A stretch of 64,000 nt of DNA from Formosa sp. Hel1_31_208. GTDB lineage: Bacteria; Bacteroidota; Bacteroidia; Flavobacteriales; Flavobacteriaceae. Under the pieces are notes generated by a model. It was not told the DNA's origin and did not search any database. It saw only the letters and a program-made list of their open reading frames with translations. Both the position numbers and the translations under genes were made by a program. Positions 17,874 to 27,410 of the stretch are shown in pieces; positions within the stretch are counted from its first letter, which is position 1, and each line of letters begins with the position of its first letter. Location of the stretch: contig NZ_LT629733.1 of assembly GCF_900104785.1 (NCBI RefSeq), forward strand, positions 2,831,001 to 2,895,000, read 5' to 3'.

Positions 17874-17981
17874 TTACTTTTTCTTATGCATTTTATAAAT
17901 GAGGTAAATAAATCCTATTAAAAAATGAAGTATTATAAGTCCTGCTGCTATATATATTGTTAAATTTGAATTATCGTGCAT
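17874..17981 (-). CDS. 35-residue single-span membrane peptide, hypothetical
   Basis: ATG at 17981 opens a 35-codon frame: MHDNSNL, a hydrophobic stretch of about 20 residues (TIYIAAGLIILHFLIGFIYL), and a basic end, KMHKKK, then TAA. The layout of a polar N-terminus, one helix and a positive C-terminus is that of a real one-span membrane peptide. It lies upstream of the riboswitch on the same strand, but a promoter-like box between them suggests a separate transcript. A TAnnTTTG box for the opposite strand lies inside it. Being so short it may be a chance frame; conservation would decide. No homologue is recognised. Confidence 0.4.
   Translation of the reverse strand: MHDNSNLTIYIAAGLIILHFLIGFIYLIYKMHKKK
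17961..17968 (+). promoter_or_regulatory. Possible -7 box for the btuFCD-like operon
   Basis: TAAATTTG lies 66 bases before the ATG at 18035. No TTG is at the expected -33 position, so the call is weak. Confidence 0.35.
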
Positions 17982-18034
17982 ACCAATTAATTTATATCAA
18001 TTTTAGAGATTAGCTCACACCCTAACGGTTACAA

Positions 18035-19189
18035 ATGTTACACAATAAGACTCTAGTTATTGCATTTCTTAGCTTTCTATCACTATTTAGTTGTATTGAA
18101 GACAAAGGTTTAAATCGAACACTACCTGCTGATGAAAACCAATCCAAAAACAAATATGCTGAAGGATTTTTAATTGAGACCTATGACAATTATAACATTT
18201 TAACCATTACAAATCCATGGCCAAATGCTCACAAAAGTTATCGATATGCCTTGATTCCAAAAGAAAATGCTGCAAAAACCACCCTTAATAAAGACGATTA
18301 CGACGGGATATTAATTACACCCATCGAACGTATTGTTATCACCTCAACTACGCACGTTCCTGCTCTGGAATTACTTAACGTTGAGCATACCTTAGTTGGT
18401 TTTCCAGGAACGAATTATATATCTTCAGAAAAGACCCGAGAACGCATCGAAAAAGGCAATATAAGAGAACTGGGAAAAAATGAAGGTATCAATACAGAAG
18501 TCTTACTTGAATTAAGACCTGAAGTGGTAATAGCCTTTGGTGTAGATGGCACCAATAAAAGTATGGAAATAGTTTCCAAAGGCAGAATACCCGTTATTTA
18601 TAATGGTGACTGGGTTGAAAAATCTCCTCTAGCCAAAGCTGAATGGATCAAATTTTTTGGAGCATTATATCAAAAAGAAAAAGAAGCTGACTCCCTATTC
18701 AACCAAATTGAGCATGACTATTTAGAAGCAAAAACTATAGCCTCAAAAGCCATATCACAACCTACAGTGTTGTGTGGTGCAATGCATAAAGACGTGTGGT
18801 ACTTACCAAATGGCTCAAGCCCAGAAGCTCAATTTTTAAAGGATGCGAATGTTAATTATCTATGGAGTGAAACTACAGAATCTGGTAGTATTGCCTTAAG
18901 TTTTGAAGCTGTTTTTGAAAGAGCAAAGGACGCTCAACTCTGGTTGAGTCCATCGTATTATGCTAGTTATGAGGCCTTAAGACAATCGAATTCTCATTAT
19001 ACTGAATTTGATGCTTTTAAAAATAGACATATCTTTACTTTTTCTAATACCACTGGAACATCGGGAGGTGTAATTTATTACGAACTAGGCACCGCAAGAC
19101 CAGACCTCGTTTTAAAAGATATGATAAAAATTTGTCATCCAGACTTACTGAATAACTATGACACTACGTTTTTTAAACCTTTAGATTAA
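18035..19189 (+). CDS. btuF: Cobalamin ABC transporter substrate-binding lipoprotein (BtuF-like)
   Basis: A 384-residue lipoprotein (LFSC, Cys20) of the class III periplasmic binding protein fold used for B12, haem and siderophores. It shows an N-terminal lobe with RIVITSTTHVPALELL near residue 95, the helix-linker region around RELGKNEGINTEVLLELRPEVVI, and a C-terminal lobe ending in YELGTARPDLVLKDMIKICHP. The permease and ATPase genes follow directly, and btuB with its riboswitch is divergent. Specificity for B12 is inferred from this context. Its TAA stop is followed at once, in the same frame, by the TTG start of the permease gene. Confidence 0.85.
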   Translation: MLHNKTLVIAFLSFLSLFSCIEDKGLNRTLPADENQSKNKYAEGFLIETYDNYNILTITNPWPNAHKSYRYALIPKENAAKTTLNKDDYDGILITPIERIVITSTTHVPALELLNVEHTLVGFPGTNYISSEKTRERIEKGNIRELGKNEGINTEVLLELRPEVVIAFGVDGTNKSMEIVSKGRIPVIYNGDWVEKSPLAKAEWIKFFGALYQKEKEADSLFNQIEHDYLEAKTIASKAISQPTVLCGAMHKDVWYLPNGSSPEAQFLKDANVNYLWSETTESGSIALSFEAVFERAKDAQLWLSPSYYASYEALRQSNSHYTEFDAFKNRHIFTFSNTTGTSGGVIYYELGTARPDLVLKDMIKICHPDLLNNYDTTFFKPLD

Positions 19190-20212
19190 TTGAATTCTAA
19201 ATTCACATATTCATATATACTCCTTGTGGTAATTCTATTACTATGTTTTGTAGCCAATATTAATTTGGGTTCTGTCAGTATTCCTATGAGTGAAGTTTTT
19301 AAAAGTATTTTTGGTCTTTCTGAAAGTGATTCTTGGCAATATATTATTCAGAGTTACCGACTACCTAAAGCCATAACGGCAATATTAGTTGGATCAGGGT
19401 TGGGCATTTCAGGATTATTGATGCAAACACTTTTTAGAAATCCATTAGCTGGGCCATTTGTATTAGGGATAAGTTCTGGAGCTAGCCTAGGTGTGGCCCT
19501 AGTAATTTTAGGCTCTAGTTTGTTTGGAGGTGTTTTTGCAACCGCATTAATCTCAAAATGGAGTATAGTCATTGCAGCCAGTTTGGGGAGCTTTATAGTG
19601 TTACTAGCGGTTCTGATAGTGTCTTCTAAAGTAAGAGATACCATGGCAATTTTAATTATTGGGTTGATGTTTGGAAGTATTACAGCTGCCGTTGTTAGTG
19701 TACTTTCTTATTTTAGTTCTGCGGAACAATTGCAACAATATATTTTTTGGGGCTTTGGAAGCTTAGGAAATTTATCTTGGAATGAACTCTTCATTTTCTT
19801 TTGCATCTATCTTGTCGGATTAATTTTAACCATTACCTCTATTAAATCCCTAAACACCTTATTACTAGGCGAAAACTACGCAAAAAGCTTAGGTTTGAAC
19901 ATCAAACAAAGTCGATTTATCATTATTATAGCAACGAGTTTATTAGCAGGAACCATTACAGCTTTTGCTGGCCCTATTGCTTTTATTGGACTGGCAATCC
20001 CACATATGACCAGGCAAATTTTTAAAACCTCTAATCATAAAATATTGTTACCAGCAGTGTTTTTGTTTGGAGCCATTGTGATGCTTATTTGTGACAGTAT
20101 TGCACAGCTACCAACAAGTGATTACACCTTACCTATTAATGCCATTACCTCTTTAATTGGTGCTCCGGTAGTGGTATGGCTATTGGTGAGACAACGAAAA
20201 ATGGTATTTTAA
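19190..20212 (+). CDS. btuC: Cobalamin ABC transporter permease (BtuC/FecCD family)
   Basis: A 340-residue inner-membrane permease with about ten hydrophobic segments and family hallmarks: YRLPKAITAILVGSGLGISG near residue 55, RNPLAGPFVLGISSGASLG near 82, and GPIAFIGLAIPHMTRQ near 255-275. TTG at 19190 is the only reasonable start: the preceding codon is the TAA stop of btuF in the same frame, and the next ATG would lose the first membrane helix. The ATPase gene starts 6 bases downstream. With btuF and btuD it forms the inner-membrane half of the importer. Confidence 0.9.
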   Translation: MNSKFTYSYILLVVILLLCFVANINLGSVSIPMSEVFKSIFGLSESDSWQYIIQSYRLPKAITAILVGSGLGISGLLMQTLFRNPLAGPFVLGISSGASLGVALVILGSSLFGGVFATALISKWSIVIAASLGSFIVLLAVLIVSSKVRDTMAILIIGLMFGSITAAVVSVLSYFSSAEQLQQYIFWGFGSLGNLSWNELFIFFCIYLVGLILTITSIKSLNTLLLGENYAKSLGLNIKQSRFIIIIATSLLAGTITAFAGPIAFIGLAIPHMTRQIFKTSNHKILLPAVFLFGAIVMLICDSIAQLPTSDYTLPINAITSLIGAPVVVWLLVRQRKMVF

Positions 20213-20218
20213 ATTGAA

Positions 20219-21016
20219 ATGACAATAGAAACAAACCAACATATCATCTTAAAAACTAAAGATCTTTCTATCGGTTACACATCGAAAAAAGAGACATCTG
20301 TCATTTCTAAAAACATTAATATAGAACTTAATCAGGGTGAGCTTATTGGATTGGTTGGTGCGAATGGTATTGGAAAATCAACACTTTTAAGAACCTTAAC
20401 GACCATTCAAGCACCAATAGATGGCAGTATTTTATTGAATGAAAAGACAATAAGCGATTATACTTCTCGAGAATTGGCTCAGACGATGAGTCTTGTTTTA
20501 ACTGAACAACTCATATCAAAAAATTTATCTGTTTTTGAATTGGTTGCACTGGGTAGACAGCCGTACACGAATTGGATTGGTAATCTTACTGAACGTGACA
20601 TCAATATTATAACACTAGCTTTAGAACAAACGCATCTGTCAGAACTGAAACATCGTAAGTGTTTTGAATTAAGTGACGGTCAACTTCAAAAAGCGATGAT
20701 TGCTCGCGCCTTAGCTCAAGATACCAATCTAATTATTTTAGATGAACCAACCACCCATTTGGACATGTATCATAAAGCCTATATTCTAAAATTGTTACAA
20801 AAATTAGCCAAAGACACGAATAAAACTATTTTATTTTCGTCTCATGAAATTGACTTGGCTATTCAATTATGTGATACAATGGTTGTGATGGCTAAAGACA
20901 AGGTGGTATCAGACTCACCGTGTAATCTTATAGAACAAGGTGTGTTTGAAAGTTTATTCCCAAAAGATCTGATTAGCTTTGATGTGAAAACAGGCAGTTT
21001 TAGGGTGAAGAAATAA
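20219..21016 (+). CDS. btuD: Cobalamin ABC transporter ATPase (BtuD-like)
   Basis: A 265-residue ABC ATPase powering the importer. Walker A GANGIGKST is at residues 47-55, the signature reads LSDGQLQKAMIARAL near 152, and Walker B plus D-loop reads LIILDEPTTHLD near 172-183. The signature has LSDGQ where the usual form is LSGGQ, a change seen in some importers. SSHEIDLA supplies the H-loop histidine. It ends the operon; no terminator hairpin is seen before rmuC. Confidence 0.9.
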   Translation: MTIETNQHIILKTKDLSIGYTSKKETSVISKNINIELNQGELIGLVGANGIGKSTLLRTLTTIQAPIDGSILLNEKTISDYTSRELAQTMSLVLTEQLISKNLSVFELVALGRQPYTNWIGNLTERDINIITLALEQTHLSELKHRKCFELSDGQLQKAMIARALAQDTNLIILDEPTTHLDMYHKAYILKLLQKLAKDTNKTILFSSHEIDLAIQLCDTMVVMAKDKVVSDSPCNLIEQGVFESLFPKDLISFDVKTGSFRVKK

Positions 21017-21063
21017 GTCGGTAGTTTTCACTCGTCAATCTTCGGACTTCAATCCATTTATTT

Positions 21064-21071
21064 TATCTTTG
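21064..21071 (+). promoter_or_regulatory. Putative -7 box of rmuC promoter
   Basis: TATCTTTG fits TAnnTTTG and lies 20 bases before ATG 21092. Confidence 0.45.
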
Positions 21072-21091
21072 AGTAAATTTCAATTCTCTCT

Positions 21092-22414
21092 ATGAACGAC
21101 AATCTCATACTCATTTTAGCCATTCTCATTTCTGCAGCAATAGGTGCCTATTTAGGTATGCTTTTTATTAAACTGAAAAGTAAAAGTGAACAGAGTACTT
21201 TAGAAGAACGTCAAAATCAGATGGCTTCAACCATTGAGGAATTGAAACAAAATCTATCAAAAATAGAATCGGAACGCGAAGATATACGAAGAGAAAAAGA
21301 GTTTTTAAATACCGAATTAACCCGAAAAAACACCGAGTACGATAACCTTCAGCAGCAAAATTTAAGACGTGATGAAGAATTAGAAGAACGTCAGGAACAA
21401 CTGCGAAAAGATTTTGAGCTTCTTGCCAATAAAATCTTAGAGGAAAAATCAGAAAAGTTCACCCTGCAGAATAAAGAAAATATCAAAAACATCTTAAACC
21501 CCTTGCAAGAGCGGATTCAAGGATTTGAAAAAAAGGTAGAGGATACTCAAAAAGAAAGCATTAGTATGCATTCGGCTTTAAAAGAACAGTTATTGGGACT
21601 AAAAGATCTCAACCAACAAATGACAATAGAAGCTACCAATTTAACAAAAGCACTCAAAGGTGATAGTAAAATGCAAGGAAATTGGGGCGAATTGGTATTA
21701 GAACGTGTCCTTGAAAAATCTGGACTAGAAAAAGACAGAGAGTATTACGTACAACAAAGTTTCAATCTCTCTGATGGAACCCGTGTTCTTCCTGATGTTG
21801 TTTTACATCTTCCAGATAGCAAAAAAATGATTATTGATAGTAAGGTATCACTAACAGATTATGAACGCTATGTCAATGCTGAAGACCATGAACGCGCTTT
21901 TCACCTAAAAGCACATATTAATTCTATAAGAAAACACGTCGATCAACTCTCAGAAAAGAACTATCAAGATTTGTATGATATCGAATCACCAGATTTTGTA
22001 TTGTTATTTATTCCCATAGAACCCGCTTTTGCTGTAGCTATAAATGAAGACAATTCTATTTACAACAAAGCCTTTGAACAAAATATTGTTATAGTAACAC
22101 CGTCTACCTTATTGGCAACGCTTCGAACCATTGACACCATGTGGAACAACGAGAAGCAACAACGAAATGCTATTGAAATTGCAAGGCAAGCTGGAGCCCT
22201 TTACGATAAGTTTGAAGGGTTGGTAAAAGACTTAACCGGTGTTGGTAAAAAGATTGACGATGCTAAAAAAGACTATTCTTCGGCCATGAATAAATTAGTA
22301 GAAGGTCGAGGTAATTTAATTACTAGTGTCGAAAAACTCAAAAAAATGGGTGCCAAGGCAAAGAAGTCATTACCTGAAGCCATCATTAAACGGGCTCAAG
22401 ATGATGATGAATAA
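21092..22414 (+). CDS. rmuC: DNA recombination protein RmuC
   Basis: A 440-residue protein. A single N-terminal membrane helix (about 3-25) is followed by a long coiled coil (about 30-115, rich in Glu/Arg/Gln) and the RmuC nuclease-like core (about 155-400). The core shows GNWGELVLERVLEKSGL and the PD-(D/E)xK-like VVLHLPDSKKMIIDSKVSL near 240-260, where Asp and Lys fit the nuclease fold. RmuC limits inversions at short inverted repeats in E. coli. The next gene, a thioesterase, begins 7 bases after the stop, so they are likely co-transcribed. Confidence 0.93.
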   Translation: MNDNLILILAILISAAIGAYLGMLFIKLKSKSEQSTLEERQNQMASTIEELKQNLSKIESEREDIRREKEFLNTELTRKNTEYDNLQQQNLRRDEELEERQEQLRKDFELLANKILEEKSEKFTLQNKENIKNILNPLQERIQGFEKKVEDTQKESISMHSALKEQLLGLKDLNQQMTIEATNLTKALKGDSKMQGNWGELVLERVLEKSGLEKDREYYVQQSFNLSDGTRVLPDVVLHLPDSKKMIIDSKVSLTDYERYVNAEDHERAFHLKAHINSIRKHVDQLSEKNYQDLYDIESPDFVLLFIPIEPAFAVAINEDNSIYNKAFEQNIVIVTPSTLLATLRTIDTMWNNEKQQRNAIEIARQAGALYDKFEGLVKDLTGVGKKIDDAKKDYSSAMNKLVEGRGNLITSVEKLKKMGAKAKKSLPEAIIKRAQDDDE

Positions 22415-22421
22415 TAACGCT

Positions 22422-22976
22422 ATGACTTATAAAACGATAGACTCTTCACGCATAAGTATGTCGCAACTTATGCAACCTTCGCACTCTAATTTTAGAGGAA
22501 AAATTCACGGTGGATATATTTTAAATCTCATGGATCAAATTGCGTTTGCCTGTGGTTCAAAACATTCTGAAACCTATTGCGTCACAGCTTCTGTAGATAC
22601 CGTTGACTTTTTAAATCCCATCGAAATTGGTGAATTGGTGACTATGAAAGCCTCAGTAAATTATGTAGGACATACCTCAATGGTGGTTGGTATTCGAGTA
22701 GAATCTGAAAATATTCAAACAGGGGCTATTACACATTGTAATTCCTCTTATTTTACTATGGTAGCTAAAGATGATCATGGAAATAGCGTCGAGGTACCCG
22801 GCTTAATAATCAATGACAAAAACGAACTTAAACGTTTTTTAAAAGCAATTAAACGCATAGAAACCAAACGTTCGAGGCAGAATGAATTTGATAGTGAAGA
22901 CTTTTCGCATATGGATTACCTTGACGAATTAAAAAATTACCGTGTTAAAATAGAGCTTCCAGATAGCACTGATTAA
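22422..22976 (+). CDS. Acyl-CoA thioesterase, hotdog fold
   Basis: A 184-residue hotdog thioesterase of the cytosolic acyl-CoA hydrolase type. FRGKIHGGYILNLMDQIAFA (about residues 23-42) holds the family's HGG(Y/x)...D region, and TASVDTVDFLNPIEIGELV follows near 55-74. The start ATG at 22422 is chosen because it comes just after the rmuC stop; an upstream frame extension lies entirely inside rmuC and shows no conservation. It cleaves acyl-CoA to free acid and CoA; the chain length is not evident. A bidirectional terminator follows. Confidence 0.9.
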   Translation: MTYKTIDSSRISMSQLMQPSHSNFRGKIHGGYILNLMDQIAFACGSKHSETYCVTASVDTVDFLNPIEIGELVTMKASVNYVGHTSMVVGIRVESENIQTGAITHCNSSYFTMVAKDDHGNSVEVPGLIINDKNELKRFLKAIKRIETKRSRQNEFDSEDFSHMDYLDELKNYRVKIELPDSTD

Positions 22977-22992
22977 CTAAAGTTACAGTCTA

Positions 22993-23026
22993 AAAAAAGA
23001 CCATCAAATACTTGATGGTCTTTTTT
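22993..23026. terminator. Strong bidirectional terminator
   Basis: A 15-bp perfect stem with core AGACCATCAA/TTGATGGTCT, a 4-base loop, and A and T runs on the flanks. It separates the thioesterase gene from the convergent T9SS cargo gene. Confidence 0.93.
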
Positions 23027-23048
23027 ATATTATATAATCATTAGCTTT

Positions 23049-23912
23049 TTATTGCTTCACAAATCGTTGTGTTAATGTTTGATTATCCGCAGAAACTCTT
23101 ACCAAGTATACTCCTGAATTCCACCTTGAGACATCTATTGAAGATGTCATAGCACTTAAGGTTTTAGAAAACACCTTTTTACCTAGAACATCATAAATGC
23201 TAACGTTGGGATTATCAAGTGAATTGGACAGTCTAATATTCAACATAGATGTTGCTGGATTTGGAGATATCGAGAACTTGTTGTCTTGATCATCCACATC
23301 AGCTACTCCTAAAGTTGTTGCTGCAGTTATATTATCCAAATGTAAAGTAGCTGCAATAGCATCTGCACCAGCCCAAGTCGGAGCGCCACTACTTAAAATA
23401 CGCATAGCACTAACAGTAGTTAACGCTGTTTCAATAGTAGAACCACCAGATACCAGTGTAAAATCGCTTGCAGAAATTGGTATTGTTATTTCTGACCAAC
23501 CAGTTCCTGCTAATACTGTTACCGCATTAGTGGTACAAATTCTTGTTCCACTACCTTGAAATGCCACTCTTAAATTTAAGTTGTTAGTTAATGCTCTTAC
23601 ATTCATTCTTATGGCGATAACACCTTCAGAAGAAAAATTAGAAGACCATTGTGATGTTGGTCCTGCATTAAAAATAACCATTTTACTGGCTACTCCTGCT
23701 CCTCCTAAAGAGGTATATGTAAGGAAATTATCATCCACTCCTGCAGGACCGTCAGTAGCCACATTCATAGGCATATTCTCAGGACCCGCTGCTCCACCAA
23801 TTTGCCAGTTTTCTGTAGACCCATCTTCAAAATCATCAACTTGATTTGCAACAACTTGTGCCCAAGTAAGTGAAGACATTAATAAAGCAAGTAATAGTAG
23901 TTTTGTTTTCAT
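23049..23912 (-). CDS. Secreted protein with T9SS type A sorting domain, jelly-roll-like
   Basis: A 287-residue protein with a signal peptide ending TWAQ. The body (about 25-200) starts VDDFEDGSTENWQIGG, a beta-sandwich pattern found in carbohydrate-binding and adhesion modules. The C-terminal 75 residues are a type IX secretion sorting domain: FSISPNPATSMLNIRLS, the mid KVFSKTL region and the final GVYLVRVSADNQTLTQRFVKQ. No catalytic domain is visible, so it is likely a binding or surface protein. The start at 23912 is chosen because it begins the signal peptide. Sugar binding is a guess from the fold pattern only. Confidence 0.85.
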   Translation of the reverse strand: MKTKLLLLALLMSSLTWAQVVANQVDDFEDGSTENWQIGGAAGPENMPMNVATDGPAGVDDNFLTYTSLGGAGVASKMVIFNAGPTSQWSSNFSSEGVIAIRMNVRALTNNLNLRVAFQGSGTRICTTNAVTVLAGTGWSEITIPISASDFTLVSGGSTIETALTTVSAMRILSSGAPTWAGADAIAATLHLDNITAATTLGVADVDDQDNKFSISPNPATSMLNIRLSNSLDNPNVSIYDVLGKKVFSKTLSAMTSSIDVSRWNSGVYLVRVSADNQTLTQRFVKQ

Positions 23913-24047
23913 TATTTTTATTTTCTCTTGAACTAACTGATTATCATTATCATGCAATAATGATTCCAATTTTGCAATTTTCTTATTTTCTTCAGCTAAA
24001 ATACTAATTTCATCGCAACTCTAAGTTACCGTTTATCGAAAAATTAA

Positions 24048-26900
24048 CTATTTAGACAAATACATCTTACGTCGCGAATAGAGATTATAAAACTCATCAT
24101 CCTTTAAACTATCGATAAAAAGGATGCTTTCTCCCGTACTTTTCATCTCAGGCCCTAATTGTTTATTGACATTAGGGAATTTATTAAATGAAAATACTGG
24201 TTGTTTAATGGCATATCCTTCTAATTTCGGATTAAAATCAAAATCGGTAACTTTTTTAGCACCTAACATCACTTTTGTTGCATAGTTTACGTATGGTTCT
24301 CCATACGCTTTAGCAATAAATGGCACTGTTCTCGAAGCTCTAGGGTTAGCTTCAATAATGTAAACCATATCATCTTTAATTGCAAACTGGATATTGATTA
24401 ATCCAACGGTATTAAGAGCTAAGGCAATCTTCTTAGTATGGTCTTTAATTTGTTGCATTACAAACTCACCTAAATTAAAAGGGGGTAGTGTTGCATTACT
24501 ATCTCCAGAATGAATTCCACAAGGCTCAATATGTTCCATAATACCAATGATATAGACGTTTTCACCATCACAAATCGCATCGGCTTCTGCTTCAATTGCA
24601 CCATCCAGATAATGGTCTAAAAGTAATTGATTTCCAGGCATTCTTCGAAGTAAATCAACGACGTGCTCTTCTAGTTCCTGTTTGTTAATTACAATTTTCA
24701 TCCCTTGGCCTCCAAGAACATAAGAAGGTCTCACTAAAATTGGAAAATCTAACACATCAGCAATCGCCGAAGCTTCATCTGCAGTGGTCGCAATATCAAA
24801 TTCAGGATACGGAATGTTGTTTTCTTTCAACAGATTAGAAAATAATCCTCTATCTTCAGCTAAATCCAACGACTTATAAGTTGTTCCTATAATTTTAATC
24901 CCATAACGATCTAATTTTTCAGCTAGTTTTAATGCAGTTTGTCCGCCTAACTGAACAATAACACCTTCAGGTTTTTCATGACGAATAATGTCGTAGATAT
25001 GTTCCCAGAATACAGGTTCAAAATAGAGTTTATCAGAAATATCAAAATCTGTTGATACCGTTTCAGGATTACAATTAATCATGATGGTTTCATAACCACA
25101 CTCTGAGGCCGCTAAAACACCATGAACACAGCAGTAATCAAACTCAATTCCTTGTCCGATTCGATTTGGTCCTGAACCTAAAACAATAATTTTCTTTTTA
25201 TCGGATACTTGACTTTCATTGGCCGAATATTTATTTCCGTCTGCTGTTTCTACTTCATTCTCAAACGTGGAATAGTAATATGGCGTTTGAGCTTTAAACT
25301 CAGCAGCACAGGTATCAACTAATTTATAAACACGATTGATTTTAAACTCATCACGTTTATTATAAACTTGACTTTCCAAACATTTTAGCATGTGTGCAAT
25401 TTGACGATCGCCATAACCTTTTTGCTTAGCTTCAAGTAATAGATTGCGTTCTATAGTATCTATTGTATAAGTCGAAATTTCTTTTTCAAGTTCATGTAGC
25501 TCTTCATATTGTTTTAAGAACCACATATCTATTTTGGTGATTTCATGAATTCTACTTAATGGAATACCCATTTGGATCGCATCATAAATCGCAAATACGC
25601 GATCCCAACTAGCATAGGTTAGCTTATCAATAATTTGTTGATAATCTTTATATCCTTTTCCATCTGCCCCTAATCCGTTTCGTTTAATTTCTAAAGACTG
25701 CGTAGCTTTATGCAATGCTTCTTGGAAACAACGTCCTATAGCCATGACTTCACCTACGGCCTTCATCTGGAGTCCTAATGTTCTATCTGAACCTTCAAAT
25801 TTATCGAAATTCCATCTTGGTATCTTTACGACAACATAATCTAAAGTTGGTTCAAATAATGCAGATGTTGAGCCGGTAATCTGGTTACTCAACTCATCAA
25901 GGGTATACCCTGTTGCTAATTTAGCAGCTATTTTTGCGATTGGATAACCTGTTGCTTTACTGGCTAATGCCGATGAACGCGACACACGCGGATTAATTTC
26001 AATAGCAATAATATCTTCTTCTTCGTCTGGACTTACAGCAAACTGCACATTACAACCACCGGCAAAATCACCAATACTTCGCATCATATGTATCGCCATA
26101 TCACGCATTTTTTGGTATGTTTTATCTGACAGCGTCATTGCCGGAGCAACAGTAATCGAATCACCAGTATGGATTCCCATAGGATCCATATTTTCAATTG
26201 TACAAATAATAACGACGTTATCATTTGAATCACGAAGTAATTCTAATTCATATTCTTTCCATCCGATTAAGGCTTTATCGATCATGACTTCATGAATGGG
26301 TGAAATTTCCAAACCACGTGTCAACAATTCATCAAAATCTTCTTCCTTGTAAACTATAGCGGCACCATCACCTCCTAAAGTAAACGATGCTCTAATTACT
26401 AGAGGAAACCCAAACTCTTGAGCAATCTCTTTTCCTTTTAAATAAGAGGTCGCTGTCGCTTGAGGTGCCATGCCAACACCTATTTTAAGCATGAGCTCTC
26501 TAAACTTCTCTCTATCTTCGGTAATGTTTATTGCATCGATATCTACACCAATAATTTCAACATTAAAATCTTCCCATATGCCCTTTTCATCAGCCTCAAT
26601 ACAAAGGTTTAAAGCTGTTTGTCCTCCCATTGTTGGTAAAACAGCATCAATTTGCGGATGCTCTTTTAAAATCTTAATAATTGACTTTGTGGTTAAAGGC
26701 AACAGATACACATGGTCTGCCATTGTAGGGTCAGTCATGATTGTTGCTGGATTAGAATTGATAAGTATAGTTTCAATTCCATCTTCTCTAAGTGATCTTA
26801 AGGCTTGAGTCCCAGAGTAGTCAAATTCACAAGCTTGTCCAATAATAATAGGGCCTGAACCAATAATTAGGATAGATTTTAGTTTTTCGTTCTTTGGCAT
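24048..26900 (-). CDS. carB: Carbamoyl-phosphate synthase large subunit
   Basis: CarB makes carbamoyl phosphate for arginine and pyrimidines from bicarbonate, glutamine-derived ammonia and two ATP. The 950-residue protein has two ATP-grasp halves: N-terminal ([19 protein letters not shown]; about 1-400) and C-terminal ([18 protein letters not shown]; about 545-930), with the oligomerisation region between. It ends soon after [10 protein letters not shown], where E. coli CarB (1073 residues) continues with a methylglyoxal-synthase-like allosteric domain. That domain is absent here, as I recall for other Bacteroidota. carA is not in the window. The gene reads alone on the minus strand. Confidence 0.96.
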   Translation of the reverse strand: MPKNEKLKSILIIGSGPIIIGQACEFDYSGTQALRSLREDGIETILINSNPATIMTDPTMADHVYLLPLTTKSIIKILKEHPQIDAVLPTMGGQTALNLCIEADEKGIWEDFNVEIIGVDIDAINITEDREKFRELMLKIGVGMAPQATATSYLKGKEIAQEFGFPLVIRASFTLGGDGAAIVYKEEDFDELLTRGLEISPIHEVMIDKALIGWKEYELELLRDSNDNVVIICTIENMDPMGIHTGDSITVAPAMTLSDKTYQKMRDMAIHMMRSIGDFAGGCNVQFAVSPDEEEDIIAIEINPRVSRSSALASKATGYPIAKIAAKLATGYTLDELSNQITGSTSALFEPTLDYVVVKIPRWNFDKFEGSDRTLGLQMKAVGEVMAIGRCFQEALHKATQSLEIKRNGLGADGKGYKDYQQIIDKLTYASWDRVFAIYDAIQMGIPLSRIHEITKIDMWFLKQYEELHELEKEISTYTIDTIERNLLLEAKQKGYGDRQIAHMLKCLESQVYNKRDEFKINRVYKLVDTCAAEFKAQTPYYYSTFENEVETADGNKYSANESQVSDKKKIIVLGSGPNRIGQGIEFDYCCVHGVLAASECGYETIMINCNPETVSTDFDISDKLYFEPVFWEHIYDIIRHEKPEGVIVQLGGQTALKLAEKLDRYGIKIIGTTYKSLDLAEDRGLFSNLLKENNIPYPEFDIATTADEASAIADVLDFPILVRPSYVLGGQGMKIVINKQELEEHVVDLLRRMPGNQLLLDHYLDGAIEAEADAICDGENVYIIGIMEHIEPCGIHSGDSNATLPPFNLGEFVMQQIKDHTKKIALALNTVGLINIQFAIKDDMVYIIEANPRASRTVPFIAKAYGEPYVNYATKVMLGAKKVTDFDFNPKLEGYAIKQPVFSFNKFPNVNKQLGPEMKSTGESILFIDSLKDDEFYNLYSRRKMYLSK

Positions 26901-26944
26901 TTTCGTTTTTTTTTAGATTTCAAAAATAAGTAAGATATAGGTAC

Positions 26945-26975
26945 AAAAAAAGGTGCTACACCTAAGTAACACCTT
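26945..26975 (-). terminator. Terminator of rpmH
   Basis: On the minus strand a 10-bp stem (AAGGTGTTAC/GTAGCACCTT, one G-T wobble), a 6-base loop and a run of T, 25 bases past the rpmH stop. Confidence 0.85.
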
Positions 26976-26999
26976 TAAAATATTAACAATTGTTAATCA

Positions 27000-27161
27000 T
27001 TATTTTTTATGTCTTGTTTCAGTTGATACAGACAATTTCTTTCTTCCTTTAGCTCTTCTGCGTGCTAAAACTTTTCTTCCGTTTACAGAAGCCATTCTTT
27101 CTCTAAAACCGTGTTTATTTCTTCTCTTTCTTTTTGACGGTTGAAACGTTCTTTTTGGCAT
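27000..27161 (-). CDS. rpmH: 50S ribosomal protein L34
   Basis: A 53-residue, very basic protein starting [20 protein letters not shown], the invariant L34 N-terminus, and continuing with [20 protein letters not shown]. Bacterial L34 is usually about 44-46 residues; the extra C-terminal [11 protein letters not shown] is typical of Bacteroidota. It has its own well-spaced promoter upstream and a clear terminator. In many bacteria rpmH sits near dnaA and rnpA, but here carB follows and neither gene is present, so the locus is rearranged. Confidence 0.97.
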   Translation of the reverse strand: MPKRTFQPSKRKRRNKHGFRERMASVNGRKVLARRRAKGRKKLSVSTETRHKK

Positions 27162-27226
27162 TGTCTTATATTTTTAAAAAACTTATATCTTTTTTAATCG
27201 TCTCGAGCTGTTCCCAAAACTGCGTG

Positions 27227-27256
27227 CAAATATACAAAGACTTTTTACTTTGACAA
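27227..27256 (-). promoter_or_regulatory. Promoter of rpmH
   Basis: On the minus strand TTG (27254-27256), 19 bases, then TATATTTG (27227-27234). This is an exact TTG-N19-TAnnTTTG match, 66 bases before the rpmH start. Confidence 0.7.
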
Positions 27257-27410
27257 ATCTAAAATTAAAATTATTTCTAATCTTGAAAAAAAGTGTATCA
27301 TATCACCCCATGGAGATAAAAAACAAGAATTCCTTACATATATGACACTATATATTGCTTACAAATTGGCAAAAAATTAGTTTCTTTGTAACCCGAAAAT
27401 TAAACATTCA

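Noticed and set aside
22326..22421. Extension of the thioesterase start into rmuC
   Set aside because: The extra residues lie in another frame of rmuC and have no hotdog character.
26953..27144. Plus-strand 63-codon frame over rpmH
   Set aside because: It is the antisense of L34; the minus-strand frame encodes a near-invariant ribosomal protein.
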